DNA of 64,000 nt from an uncultured Acidobacteriaceae bacterium (lineage in GTDB: Bacteria > Acidobacteriota > Terriglobia > Terriglobales > Acidobacteriaceae): positions 57,975 through 121,974 of the forward strand of contig CALFMO010000055.1 of NCBI GenBank assembly GCA_937879855.1. Direction: 5' to 3'. The notes beneath the pieces are model-generated. The model was not told the DNA's origin. It saw only the letters and a program-made list of their open reading frames with translations, and ran no database searches. Positions 1-7,810 of the stretch are shown piece by piece (position 1 is the stretch's first letter; each line of letters begins with the position of its first letter). Made by a program: the position numbers and the translations under genes.

Positions 1-459
1 GTAATTTTTCTGACTGCGAAAAGCAGCGAAGCCGATCGCGTCCTCGGTCTCGAACTCGGCGCTGACGACTACATTGCCAAGCCCTTCAGCCCGCGCGAAC
101 TCGTCGCTCGCGTCAAGGCTGTGCTTCGCCGCTTCGAGCGTCCCCTGCCGCCCAGCCCCATCAAAATCGGCGAAATCGAGATTGATCCTTCGGCCATGAC
201 GCTCACCGTGCGCGGAAATCCCGTTCCCACTACGGCCACCGAGTTCCGCCTGCTCGACTACTTCGCGCGCCACAAAGGACGGGTCTTCAGCCGCGACCAT
301 CTCCTCGATTCCGTATGGCGCGACACCGCCTACGTTACTCCGCGCTCGGTCGACGTCTATGTCCGCCGCATCCGTGAGAAAATCGAGCCGGACCCCGAGA
401 ACCCGCGCTATCTGAAAACCGTACGCGGCGCCGGCTACCGCTTCGAGGCTCCGAAATGA
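1..459 (+). CDS. phoB: PhoB/OmpR-family response regulator, 3' part only
   Basis: The reading frame is open from base 1, so the gene begins outside the window. The first residues are the end of a receiver domain: the conserved LTAK stretch, then GADDYIAKPF with the conserved lysine that follows the phospho-acceptor pocket. After a short linker comes an OmpR/PhoB winged-helix DNA-binding domain ending in the typical VRGAGYRF motif. It is followed 25 bases later by a PhoR-type histidine kinase and then phoU, so it is most likely the phosphate-starvation regulator PhoB. That assignment rests on context, because the N-terminal half with the phosphorylated aspartate is not visible. Confidence 0.85.
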   Translation, partial: VIFLTAKSSEADRVLGLELGADDYIAKPFSPRELVARVKAVLRRFERPLPPSPIKIGEIEIDPSAMTLTVRGNPVPTTATEFRLLDYFARHKGRVFSRDHLLDSVWRDTAYVTPRSVDVYVRRIREKIEPDPENPRYLKTVRGAGYRFEAPK

Positions 460-484
460 TCAGCGGGTTCAAGACGAGGAAAAA

Positions 485-2221
485 TTGAAGAACCGCATCT
501 TCTTCAAGCTCCTCGCTGTTTTCCTGATCGTGATTGCTGCCACCGCCGCCATTCTCGATGTCATGATTGGCGGCGCCTGGGAAGCCTCGCTGCGCACCGA
601 GATTGAACGCAACCTGACTCAGAAGGCTCTCCTATTCGCGCACCGAGTCGAGACCGATCGCACCCACACTCTTACCGAAATCGCCGCGCAGGAAGGCTTA
701 GCCGCCGGTGCGCGCGCCACTATCATCGACGCCTCCGGAAAAGTGCTCGCCGATTCCGAAGCCAATCCCGCGATCATGGAGAATCACGCCACGCGTAAGG
801 AATTCGCCGCCGCCCTCAACGGTAAAGTTGGCGAGAACGAGCGCCGCAGCGCGACCGTCGGCATTCCGTTTCTTTACGTGGCCGTGCCAGTATCTGGTGG
901 TGCAGTTCGCCTTGCCTATCCGCTTTCCGATGTCGAAGCAGTGCAGGCTCAAGTCCATCGCCGGCTGATCTGGGGCTCAGCCGTCGCTTTCGTAATCGCC
1001 TTGCTCATTGCCGGCTCAGCTTCGGTTTGGACTTCCCGCCGCCTCGAGCACATCGTCGACGTCGCCGTCCGCATCGAGCAGGGAGACCTGCAGGCGCGAG
1101 TGGAAGACAAGCCGCTCGATGAAATTGGCCGCGTCGCAGCGGCCATCGACAAAACCGCCAGCCAGGTCGAACGCAGTTTTGCGGCCGTGCGATCCAGCCA
1201 GCGTCAGCTGGAAACTTTGCTCAACAGCATGCAGGACGCGGTCATCGCCGTCAGCGCCGATGGCCTTGTGCAGTGGGCCAATCAGCCGATGGATCGCCTT
1301 GTGCCGCAACACGCGCGCCTCAATGCCCCGGTGGTCGAGACCATCCGCGACCCCGATTTTCTCGCTGCCGTCAAGGCGGCGACCACGACGAAGCAGGTAA
1401 AGACAACTCGCGCCACCTCCATCGTCCCCGGCCGCGCCTTCGATGTCACCGCCGCGCCTCTGCCCGATGGCGGCGCAGTCGCCGTGCTCCGCGATCTCAC
1501 CGAGACCGAGCGCGTAGAGAAAACCCGCCGCGATTTCATCGCCAATGTTTCTCACGAACTCCGCACTCCCCTCACCTCGATTCAGGGGTACTCCGAAACT
1601 CTGCTCGATCTCAGCTCCGACAATTCCGGTTCTAATCGCGAATTTCTCGAGATCATCCGCAAGAACGCCGCTCGCATGTCGCGACTCACGGAAGACCTGC
1701 TCACCCTGGCGCGTGTGGAATCCGGCGAGACACGCTTTGAGACCGAGCCCGTTCCGCCCGTCGAACTGCTGCACGACGCTGAAGAAAGTTTTCGCGAGAT
1801 CGCCCGCGGCCAGGGAGTGGAACTAACGATCGCAGAAATCAACGGAGGCAATGGCTCCCTTGAATCACTGCCCGCCGTGCGCGCCGACCGCGAAGCCATC
1901 CACCAGGTATTTTCCAATCTCATCGATAATGCGATGAAGTACGGTCGCGCCGGCAGCCGCATCGTCCTGGGCGCGCGCCCGGCTCGACGCGGCATCGAAT
2001 TCTACGTGCAGGATTTCGGCGCCGGTATTGCCTCGGAGCATCTGCCGCGCCTCTTCGAACGCTTTTATCGCGTCGACAAAGCCCGCTCCCGCGAATCCGG
2101 CGGCACCGGCCTCGGTCTGGCCATCGCCAAACACATCATGCTGGCCCACGGCGGCGCCATCCGCGCTGAAAGCGAACTCAACCACGGCAGCACTTTCTTG
2201 TTCACGCTCCCCAAAGCGTGA
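485..2221 (+). CDS. phoR: PhoR-type sensor histidine kinase
   Basis: A 578-residue membrane sensor kinase. It has an N-terminal transmembrane helix (about 7-27), an extracytoplasmic segment, a second helix (about 161-182), a HAMP linker, a PAS-like region (about 245-340), and a HisKA domain with the phosphorylated histidine in NVSHELRTPL (His357). An HATPase_c domain follows, with N-box LIDNAMKYG, then DFGAGI and GGTGLGLAI. The start is TTG at 485, preceded by GAGGA. It should autophosphorylate and pass phosphate to the regulator encoded just upstream. The following phoU supports a role in phosphate sensing. Other two-component roles for the pair cannot be excluded from sequence alone. Confidence 0.88.
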   Translation: MKNRIFFKLLAVFLIVIAATAAILDVMIGGAWEASLRTEIERNLTQKALLFAHRVETDRTHTLTEIAAQEGLAAGARATIIDASGKVLADSEANPAIMENHATRKEFAAALNGKVGENERRSATVGIPFLYVAVPVSGGAVRLAYPLSDVEAVQAQVHRRLIWGSAVAFVIALLIAGSASVWTSRRLEHIVDVAVRIEQGDLQARVEDKPLDEIGRVAAAIDKTASQVERSFAAVRSSQRQLETLLNSMQDAVIAVSADGLVQWANQPMDRLVPQHARLNAPVVETIRDPDFLAAVKAATTTKQVKTTRATSIVPGRAFDVTAAPLPDGGAVAVLRDLTETERVEKTRRDFIANVSHELRTPLTSIQGYSETLLDLSSDNSGSNREFLEIIRKNAARMSRLTEDLLTLARVESGETRFETEPVPPVELLHDAEESFREIARGQGVELTIAEINGGNGSLESLPAVRADREAIHQVFSNLIDNAMKYGRAGSRIVLGARPARRGIEFYVQDFGAGIASEHLPRLFERFYRVDKARSRESGGTGLGLAIAKHIMLAHGGAIRAESELNHGSTFLFTLPKA

Positions 2222-2235
2222 ATCGCGGCAACTGC

Positions 2236-2260
2236 GTAGCAACAGCCGCCTCGGCTGTCG
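2236..2260. repeat. Family A palindromic repeat, diverged copy
   Basis: Shortly after the phoR stop lies AACAGCCGCCTCGGCTGTCG, an imperfect hairpin that matches the family A core (GACAGCCGAGGCGGCTGTC) in reverse orientation. It could act as a stem-loop at the 3' end of the phoR message, but no T-run follows. Confidence 0.6.
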
Positions 2261-2408
2261 GCGACGACCAGCACTGCATATCTAGCGGAATCCCGTTCTC
2301 AGCGCTCTTCGCGTTCTCGGCGGTTAAATTCTTTAGACTTTAGAGGAAGGCATCTCCCGAACACCGCAGGACGGGCCACAGGCAGCCGTTAACGCTCGTC
2401 CCAAAAAA

Positions 2409-2447
2409 ATCACAGAAAATTCACAGCTCATTAACCAAAAGTTCCAG
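2409..2447 (+). promoter_or_regulatory. Pho-box-like direct repeats before phoU
   Basis: Four hexamers start exactly 11 bases apart: ATCACA (2409), TTCACA (2420), TTAACC (2431) and TTCCAG (2442). PhoB/PhoP-type regulators bind direct repeats with this 11-bp period (for example TTAACA-like units in Bacillus). A plausible -10 (TATGCT, 2457-2462) follows at the distance expected for activator-dependent promoters. The neighbouring PhoB/PhoR pair makes autoregulated transcription of phoU plausible. The last unit is weak. Confidence 0.45.
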
Positions 2448-2609
2448 CCCCGACTCTATGCTCGGTCCTTGCCAACCCCAGCCCACAAGCGACAGAATCG
2501 AGATAACGACTCCCAGAATTTGTTTCGTCGTAAGGGTTCTCGCCCGGCGGATATATTTATAAGTACCGCAACCAAGATTCCCGATCCCGAGCCGGCTCAT
2601 CACCACATT

Positions 2610-3281
2610 GTGCGGCGTACCGTGGAAGCCTGCCACATGGCGCAACAAGCGGCCGGGGCCGCCGCTGAAGGCATCGCCACCGGCTCCAGCCCATTGCTCA
2701 ACTCTCTCCGTCAGCGCGAGCGCGAACTCGACACGCTCGACCTCGAGATCGACAGCGGAGTCACCACCGCCATCACCGAAGTCGGGCCCGCCGAGGCTCG
2801 CGAACTCCTGGCCTGCATGAAAGTCATGATCGCCCTCGAGCGCATTGGAGATCTGCTGCTCAGCTTCGCCAACAGCGCCCTCGCCGTCAGCGGACGCATC
2901 GACTCCGAGGACACTCGCGACCTCACCCAGATGGCGACGCTCCTCGAAAAGATGTTGACCGATTGCGGTGCCGCATTTTCAGGGCGCGATGTTCCGAAGG
3001 CCATTGAGGTCCTGCGCGCCGACGCCGAGATGGACCGCCTGCGCAACCTGATTTTTCTGCGTCACATCGAGAATCCGGAAAACGCCCACCGCCAGGCCAG
3101 CCTGCAGATCATCTTCATGACCCAGTCGCTGGAGCGCGCCGGCGATCATGCCAAGAATCTCGCCGAAGAAGTTTGTCACTTTGTCAGCGGGCGCACGGTC
3201 CGCCACGTCTCCATCGCTTACGACAAGTCCGTCGAGCAGATGTTCATCGACTACCTGCGCCACCGCGACCACAAGAGTTGA
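2610..3281 (+). CDS. phoU: PhoU phosphate signalling protein
   Basis: PhoU is a cytoplasmic helical protein that links the phosphate transporter to PhoR and dampens the response when phosphate is plentiful. From the GTG at 2610 it has 223 residues, the usual family length, with two PhoU repeats. The conserved metal-binding motifs are ALERIGDLLLSF in repeat 1 and SLERAGDHAKNLAEEV in repeat 2. The frame is open further upstream (TTG at 2469), but that extension (rich in K, R, H and P) is not PhoU-like and would begin at the predicted transcription start. GTG 2610 or ATG 2637 are the better starts. No pst transporter genes are in the window. Confidence 0.85.
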   Translation: MRRTVEACHMAQQAAGAAAEGIATGSSPLLNSLRQRERELDTLDLEIDSGVTTAITEVGPAEARELLACMKVMIALERIGDLLLSFANSALAVSGRIDSEDTRDLTQMATLLEKMLTDCGAAFSGRDVPKAIEVLRADAEMDRLRNLIFLRHIENPENAHRQASLQIIFMTQSLERAGDHAKNLAEEVCHFVSGRTVRHVSIAYDKSVEQMFIDYLRHRDHKS

Positions 3282-3373
3282 TGAATGAATGTGGGTGGGA
3301 CAATCCTATCCGCCACGCGAAGGCCACCGTCCGGCATCCAGACCATGCATCATATATTCAGCGAGTTGATAGT

Positions 3374-4225
3374 CTATTTCGTCCCGCGACGTGAATCTTG
3401 CTGGCGGGAACGCCATCCCTGCTGCGCCGTGAACGCCCTCACCGACTGCTCCAACTCCATCGAAATCGTGTCTGTCATCTTCATCATGTCCGGCATTAGA
3501 TTGCTCAAGTCGATCACCAGAAAATTGCTGCGGACGCATTCCGCAATCCCATTCTGCAATAGCCGGGCTTCGGTGATGAGCATTGGAACCGAGTAGCCTT
3601 GATGGTATCGAAGGGTTCCGTGCTGCTCGGCGGCCTTCTGGCGGGCGACGCCGATATATTTGTCGCGCGCGCGGTTGATTGCCTCGTCCAGTAATGAAGG
3701 AACGTGATCTTTCCGGTCGGCCTCGGACAATTGCAGCAACTGCAGTTCGTCATTCTCGTTTACCCGCCGAAGCCATTCTCGGATCACATTTTCTTTGTTC
3801 TCTTCGATCACTGCCGGCACGCGCTTAGTGCCCGGTCGACCTGCAGACGGTTGACCGGTGGCTAGTCCCGCCTTGATTTTCTTGACGAGCTCGTCGACCG
3901 GCGTTCCCTTGATCAAGTAGTCGTTCACGTGCTGTCGCAAAGCTTCGAGCGCCGTCTCAAAACCGGGATAGCCCGTCAAGATGAAGGTAAGAGTCTCGGG
4001 ATGCGTCCGTCGCATCGCGCTCACCACCACAAATCCGTCCGCCGGATGTCCGACGTTCAAGTCAGAGACGAGCACATCGAAACGATACTGGCTGATCTCG
4101 GCCAGTGCTTCCGGAACGGTGCCCACGGCGGTGACGACGAAACCCTCGCTCTCCAGAACCATGCGCAGCATGGTTCGGATATTTTCCTCGTCATCTACCA
4201 CCAGAACTCTGGGCGCACCGGACAT
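3374..4225 (-). CDS. Response regulator with C-terminal RsbRD-like helical domain
   Basis: A 283-residue protein. Residues 1-120 form a receiver domain with the acidic pair VVDDEE (Asp11/Asp12), phospho-acceptor Asp55 in LVSDLN, Thr84 and Lys106. Instead of a DNA-binding or enzymatic output, residues about 135-260 are an all-helical region beginning VIEENKENVIREWLRRV, with DHVPSLLDEAI. This resembles the N-terminal RsbR/RsbRD-type sensory module seen in stressosome and histidine kinase proteins. It therefore probably works by protein-protein contact. No histidine kinase is adjacent on this strand; the nearest are phoR upstream and the MEDS kinase far away. It is convergent with phoU. Confidence 0.75.
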   Translation of the reverse strand: MSGAPRVLVVDDEENIRTMLRMVLESEGFVVTAVGTVPEALAEISQYRFDVLVSDLNVGHPADGFVVVSAMRRTHPETLTFILTGYPGFETALEALRQHVNDYLIKGTPVDELVKKIKAGLATGQPSAGRPGTKRVPAVIEENKENVIREWLRRVNENDELQLLQLSEADRKDHVPSLLDEAINRARDKYIGVARQKAAEQHGTLRYHQGYSVPMLITEARLLQNGIAECVRSNFLVIDLSNLMPDMMKMTDTISMELEQSVRAFTAQQGWRSRQQDSRRGTK

Positions 4226-4321
4226 CGTCTGCTCCCTTCTTCAATAGTCTGCGGCAAAAATGGGGATCAGGAAGCGCGATCCAACTCTGCTTCCGTATCC
4301 CCAAGCCCTAAGATTGATGCC

Positions 4322-5173
4322 ATGTACCGGAAGGAGGTTTTACTTCCAATTTCTGACTCGCTCTTACGGGTAATCCCCGAGGCGAGGTTCAAGGCTGGAA
4401 TTTCTTGTTACGATTTTCGCCGGATTTTGGTTTTCAGCACACAAGCGCCGGTGGGCAAATCAAGCGTGATAAACTCTCGCACGGTGGATCAGACTTCGCA
4501 GCCTCCGATTGTTCCGTCGTGCTCGGACTGTGCCACGCAAACGAAGGCCGCTGGCGGCGGTGCGCCCACTCAATCCGCCTCGCGCATTTGGAAATCGAGC
4601 AGTGGCAGCATGCGAATCGATACTCCTCACACCAGCGTCATCACACTCCCCGCCAGTCAGAAGGCCATCTTGCTCGATCACTTGAAGAAAGAGGCGATGA
4701 TCATTCCCATGCCGGCAGCGCCGTCTGCGATTTCGAGTTCGCAGAACTTACAAGCCTCTGGCACGGCGGCGCATCATCCTGCTTTGCAGGTACACGATTT
4801 GGGAAAAGCAATGATCGAGGGTGTGGAGGTCGAAGGCAAGCGCTACGTCCTCAAACAAGAGCAGCAGGCAATGTCGAAAATGCAGGCGCAGCAAATGTCT
4901 TCGAAACCGCAGTCGCCGCAAGCTTCGCAGACGCCAGCAGCGCCCATGCCCGGGATGCCGGCCATGCCCATTCCCCCGAACCTGCAGCAGTTGGCCAAAC
5001 TGGAGCCCACTGTCACCGAGGTTTGGACCAGCGTCAAACTGGGGACGGCGGTGCTGACCAAGGTCAAGAGCTCCGCCGGTGAGCAAACCACCTACTGCAA
5101 GCCCACCTCCACTGACGAACCGCATCCCTCACTGTTTGAAATCCCACCGGGATACAAATTGAAAAAAAGTTAA
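4322..5173 (+). CDS. Hypothetical protein with Pro/Gln/Met-rich middle
   Basis: No named function recognised. The C-terminal part (VTEVWTSVKLGTAVLTKV ... HPSLFEIPPGYKL) resembles acidobacterial secreted proteins in which a 'treatment' of data-table-like LolA/DUF-type strands ends in SLFxxPxGY. The middle (about 175-230) is low-complexity, rich in Q, P, M and S. The N-terminus is uncertain. The frame is open from inside the antisense regulator, ATG 4322 is the first start clear of that gene, and no signal peptide is visible from it, though the family is normally exported. A frameshifted or mis-assembled signal sequence is possible. A strong AAGGAGGT lies at 4331-4338, just inside the proposed start, without a standard start codon at the right spacing. 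Confidence 0.5.
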   Translation: MYRKEVLLPISDSLLRVIPEARFKAGISCYDFRRILVFSTQAPVGKSSVINSRTVDQTSQPPIVPSCSDCATQTKAAGGGAPTQSASRIWKSSSGSMRIDTPHTSVITLPASQKAILLDHLKKEAMIIPMPAAPSAISSSQNLQASGTAAHHPALQVHDLGKAMIEGVEVEGKRYVLKQEQQAMSKMQAQQMSSKPQSPQASQTPAAPMPGMPAMPIPPNLQQLAKLEPTVTEVWTSVKLGTAVLTKVKSSAGEQTTYCKPTSTDEPHPSLFEIPPGYKLKKS

Positions 5174-5183
5174 GTCTGCTCTC

Positions 5184-5232
5184 ATGTGGGGACAGCCGTC
5201 CTCGGCTGTCCAGTCGAGCGAAGCTCGACCGC
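5184..5232. repeat. Family A palindromic repeat
   Basis: ATGTGGGGACAGCCGTCCTC followed by GGCTGTCC and the short palindrome GAGCGAAGCTC. This is the same core and flanks (CCCCACAT, GAGCTTCGCTC) as the copies at 15794, 24058 and 30301, here in reverse orientation, between the two neighbouring genes. Confidence 0.8.
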
Positions 5233-5307
5233 TTCAACCGGCAACTGCCAAAACTGGGTCCCGCCGCGTTGAACGCTCCGTTGTCAGCGTCGTATCATGG
5301 ATACGGA

Positions 5308-5529
5308 ATGGCTTTCCCCATAAAAATCTGCAGCGTCTGCGAGGAGGAGTTCGAGTTGAAGCCGGATAAGCCCGGTTTCGCCGACCGCTGTCCCGCGTGC
5401 AGCACTCCCGAAACAAGTGCCCCCGCGAACAAGCGCCGCGTAGACGCCGATGAGCGCAAGAATACCCGTGAAGCGAACGCCGCTCGCCGGGAAGCGATGC
5501 GCGATCTGCTGTACCGCAAAGATCGCTGA
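5308..5529 (+). CDS. Small zinc-ribbon protein
   Basis: A 73-residue protein from ATG 5308 (MAFPIKICSVCEEEF). It contains a CxxC pair (CSVC) and a second CxxC (CPAC) about 20 residues later, the arrangement of a treble-clef or zinc-ribbon fold. A highly charged Arg/Glu/Lys helix follows. It probably binds one zinc ion, and a nucleic-acid or protein contact role is possible. A longer start at 5269 would overlap the repeat-derived leader and adds no conserved sequence. Convergent with the EamA gene, 28 bases away. Confidence 0.7.
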   Translation: MAFPIKICSVCEEEFELKPDKPGFADRCPACSTPETSAPANKRRVDADERKNTREANAARREAMRDLLYRKDR

Positions 5530-5557
5530 TTGTGTTTTGTGAACTGGAATGCGATTC

Positions 5558-6613
5558 CTAAGCGCATTCTTCAATCGATCCGGCTTTTGCAGCCTTCGCA
5601 GTCACCACAGGTGGCGTCGCTCTCTGCTCTCCTCTGCGAATTAGCACGATCGCTCCCAGGATCGCGACCGACGCCAGCACGACTCGCATAGTAAGCGGTT
5701 CGGAAGCCAGCAGCCATCCCAGAAACACCGCGACCACTGGATTCGCATAGGTGTGCGTGGCCACCAGTGCCGGCGGACACCGCTGCAGCAACCACGTGTA
5801 AGCGGTGAACGCGATCACCGATCCAAAGACAATCAGATAAGCCAAGCCGAAGATTGACGTCAGCGAAATGCTCGCCCAGTGGGTGGCATGAAATTCTCCT
5901 GTCAGTGCCGCGGCCGCGAGCAGCATCACAGCGCCGCAGATCGTCGGGAGCGCCGTGCGTCCCAGCGCATCATTCGGCAGCTTCACCTTCGGAGAGATCA
6001 CCACTCCCGCCGACCACGCCAGCGAACCCACCAGCACCGCCACCACGCCCGCCAGGCTGGACCCCTTCGTAGTCAACTCCGCGCCGGTGAGCAGGGCGAC
6101 GCCGAGCACTCCCAAACCGAGGCCCAGCGCGCTGACCCGGCTAATCTTCTGCTGGCCCATCGACCAAGCCAGAATAAGTATGAACATCGGCTCGGTGGCA
6201 ATCAGCAGCGCGGCCAAGCCTGATCCCACGTACTGTTCAGCCCAATGTAGTGAGCCGTGCCCAACCAGAAAAAATAATGCTCCGACGATGATGCCGGAAA
6301 TCCAATTCGCTCGCGTTGGACGAAATCCGCGCGCCCATGCCCATGCCAGAAGAATCGTGCCCGCGATTGAATGCCGGATGCCGGCTGCAACCAGCGGCGG
6401 AATAGTCTCGACCGCATATCGTATGCCGAGATACGTGGAGCCCCAGACGAGGTAGATCGCCGCGAAAGCGAGCGCCAGTTGGATTGAATAGGCGCGGCTG
6501 CGAACGCCTGCGAACTTGCGGGGACTGGTCACGAGCAGAGGCCTGCCTCCAATGTTTATCAGGTCACCGCTGCGGATGAGGGCCATAATTTGCGCTGCCT
6601 GATGGTTTGCCAT
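5558..6613 (-). CDS. EamA/DMT-family drug or metabolite exporter
   Basis: A 351-residue inner-membrane protein with about ten hydrophobic helices in two EamA repeats. It has the family signature AIYLVWGSTYLGIRYAVE at about residues 52-70, and the C-terminal repeat begins near ARTALPTI. It resembles YedA-type exporters of amino acids or metabolites. The substrate is unknown. The first 40 residues (MANHQAAQIMALIRSGDLI) are longer than usual for the family, so the real start may be internal. One of the GGTTAGATAA-type operators (6613-6622) abuts the proposed start codon. The gene is divergent from a CGNR-type regulator that probably controls it. Confidence 0.85.
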   Translation of the reverse strand: MANHQAAQIMALIRSGDLINIGGRPLLVTSPRKFAGVRSRAYSIQLALAFAAIYLVWGSTYLGIRYAVETIPPLVAAGIRHSIAGTILLAWAWARGFRPTRANWISGIIVGALFFLVGHGSLHWAEQYVGSGLAALLIATEPMFILILAWSMGQQKISRVSALGLGLGVLGVALLTGAELTTKGSSLAGVVAVLVGSLAWSAGVVISPKVKLPNDALGRTALPTICGAVMLLAAAALTGEFHATHWASISLTSIFGLAYLIVFGSVIAFTAYTWLLQRCPPALVATHTYANPVVAVFLGWLLASEPLTMRVVLASVAILGAIVLIRRGEQRATPPVVTAKAAKAGSIEECA

Positions 6614-6702
6614 TACCTAACCTCCAAACAATATATCAGCGGTTAGATAAAATGCTAGCTCTGAGGTTCTAACTTGTCAAGTATGTTTTAATGGTTAGAT
6701 AA
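6613..6702. promoter_or_regulatory. Triple GGTTAGATAA operator between EamA and CGNR genes
   Basis: Two identical 10-mers GGTTAGATAA lie at 6641-6650 and 6693-6702, 52 bases (about five helical turns) apart. A third copy with one mismatch (GGTTAGGTAA) lies on the other strand at 6613-6622, touching the EamA start. The 6693 copy covers the -10 region of the CGNR promoter. The divergent layout suggests binding sites for the adjacent CGNR regulator. Confidence 0.55.
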
Positions 6703-6703
6703 T
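6674..6703 (+). promoter_or_regulatory. Sigma-70-like promoter for the CGNR gene
   Basis: TTGTCA (6674-6679), 18-base spacer, GATAAT (6698-6703): each box has five of six consensus bases. Predicted transcription start is near 6710, about 18 bases before the AAGGAG ribosome-binding site at 6728-6733. The operator copy at 6693 overlaps the -10. Confidence 0.55.
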
Positions 6704-6742
6704 ACTATTAGAGGGATTACTCAAATTAAGGAGCCTATAAAG

Positions 6743-7357
6743 ATTGCGCGCCGCCGTCCGCCACGCTTCGATCTGATTGCGGGCAACGTCTGCTTGGACT
6801 TCGTGAACACGCTCGATGACCGTCACATCAAGCCCAAAGAACTGCTGCAGACCTATACCGATCTGGCGCGCTTCGCGGAAGACACTGGCTTGTTGCAGCA
6901 CAACCAGGTGGACCGGCTTTACGAGCGCAGTTATGCCGATCCGGAGCGCGCGCAAAAAGCGCTGCTGTGGGCGAGAGAACTGCGCGAGGCCATTCATGAT
7001 GTTTTTTGGGCAATCATGAACCAGCGCGCGGTGCCGCCCGCCGCTTTAGCGAGACTGAATAACTTCGTGCAAACGGCGGCTGGACACATGAAGTTGGCTC
7101 CGGCGAAGGGCGGCTTCGAATGGCGCTTCGACGATCTGATTGATTTCGAGAGCGTCCTCTGGCCAATTGCGCGTTCGGCGGCCGATCTGCTGGCTTCCGA
7201 TCACTTGCAGTTCGTGCGGGCATGTTCCTCGAAAACTTGCGAATGGTTTTTTCTGGATAGCAGCAAGAACCATCAGCGGCGCTGGTGCGACATGACACGC
7301 TGCGGAAACCGTGCGAAGGTGCGGCGGTTCTATGCGCGGCAGAAGAAAGAACGTTAA
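6743..7357 (+). CDS. ABATE/CGNR zinc-finger transcriptional regulator
   Basis: The N-terminal ABATE domain begins RFDLIAGNVCLDFVNTLDDR. The C-terminal CGNR zinc finger has CSSKTCEWFF ... WCDMTRCGNRAKVRRFY, with four cysteines and the diagnostic CGNR. These are stress-linked DNA-binding regulators, often next to transporters. The start is unusual: between the in-frame stop at 6689 and the conserved domain there is no ATG, GTG or TTG. AAGGAG at 6728-6733 sits nine bases before an ATT (6743), proposed here as the start (204 residues). The first conventional codon, TTG 6794, would remove the conserved RFDLIAGN stretch and has no ribosome-binding site. Confidence 0.8.
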   Translation: MARRRPPRFDLIAGNVCLDFVNTLDDRHIKPKELLQTYTDLARFAEDTGLLQHNQVDRLYERSYADPERAQKALLWARELREAIHDVFWAIMNQRAVPPAALARLNNFVQTAAGHMKLAPAKGGFEWRFDDLIDFESVLWPIARSAADLLASDHLQFVRACSSKTCEWFFLDSSKNHQRRWCDMTRCGNRAKVRRFYARQKKER

Positions 7358-7420
7358 TTTTGAGACGGGTTGCAGGTTGATCAGCAGAGCAGGCAGACAG
7401 GATCGGCTGGCTGTCCGCGA

Positions 7421-7636
7421 TCACACCGACTTTGCTGGCCAGTCAGCCTCTCGCGTGTGTCCTCCCGTCCTCTTCATTTCGTCCATTGCATCCATGTGTG
7501 CGTCGTACAGCCTCTTGAATAGTGCCGTCTCAAAGGGCGCCGTGTCTTTGGGGTCTTTGCGTTGCATTTGAATAAAGCGTTGCTGGACTAACTGAACTAA
7601 CAGCACCAGCTCATCGTAGCTAAGATCAACTGTCAT
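7421..7636 (-). CDS. Small helical hypothetical protein
   Basis: A 71-residue protein from ATG at 7636 (MTVDLSYDELVLLVQLVQQR), preceded by a good AAAGGAG. It is predicted to be helical and soluble, with a charged C-terminus, and has no recognised domain. The upstream extension of this frame lies in repeat sequence and is not convincing. Convergent with the CGNR gene. Confidence 0.55.
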   Translation of the reverse strand: MTVDLSYDELVLLVQLVQQRFIQMQRKDPKDTAPFETALFKRLYDAHMDAMDEMKRTGGHTREADWPAKSV

Positions 7637-7725
7637 GGGTGCTCCTTTGCTCAAGTGTAACGCGCGATGTTCTAAAGAGGGCACGGAGAACACAGAGGGA
7701 AGCCTCCTCAGAGAGCTCAAAATCC

Positions 7726-7765
7726 CCACCCTGTCGCAAAGAACGCGACAAGGATGGGGCACCCG
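7726..7765. repeat. Family G palindromic repeat
   Basis: CCCCACCCTGTCGCAAAGAA followed by CGCGACAAGGATGGGG: an imperfect hairpin (CCACCCTGTCGC / GCGACAAGGATGGGG). It lies between divergently transcribed genes, about 45 bases before the acetamidase start. Confidence 0.65.
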
Positions 7766-7810
7766 GCCTCAATTACAATCACGGCAATCTCTCATCTCAT
7801 CGGAGGGTAC

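Noticed and set aside
1016..1774. Long antisense frame (252 codons) across phoR
   Set aside because: It is a shadow of the GC-rich kinase gene, lacks motifs and a ribosome-binding site, and lies wholly inside a certain gene.
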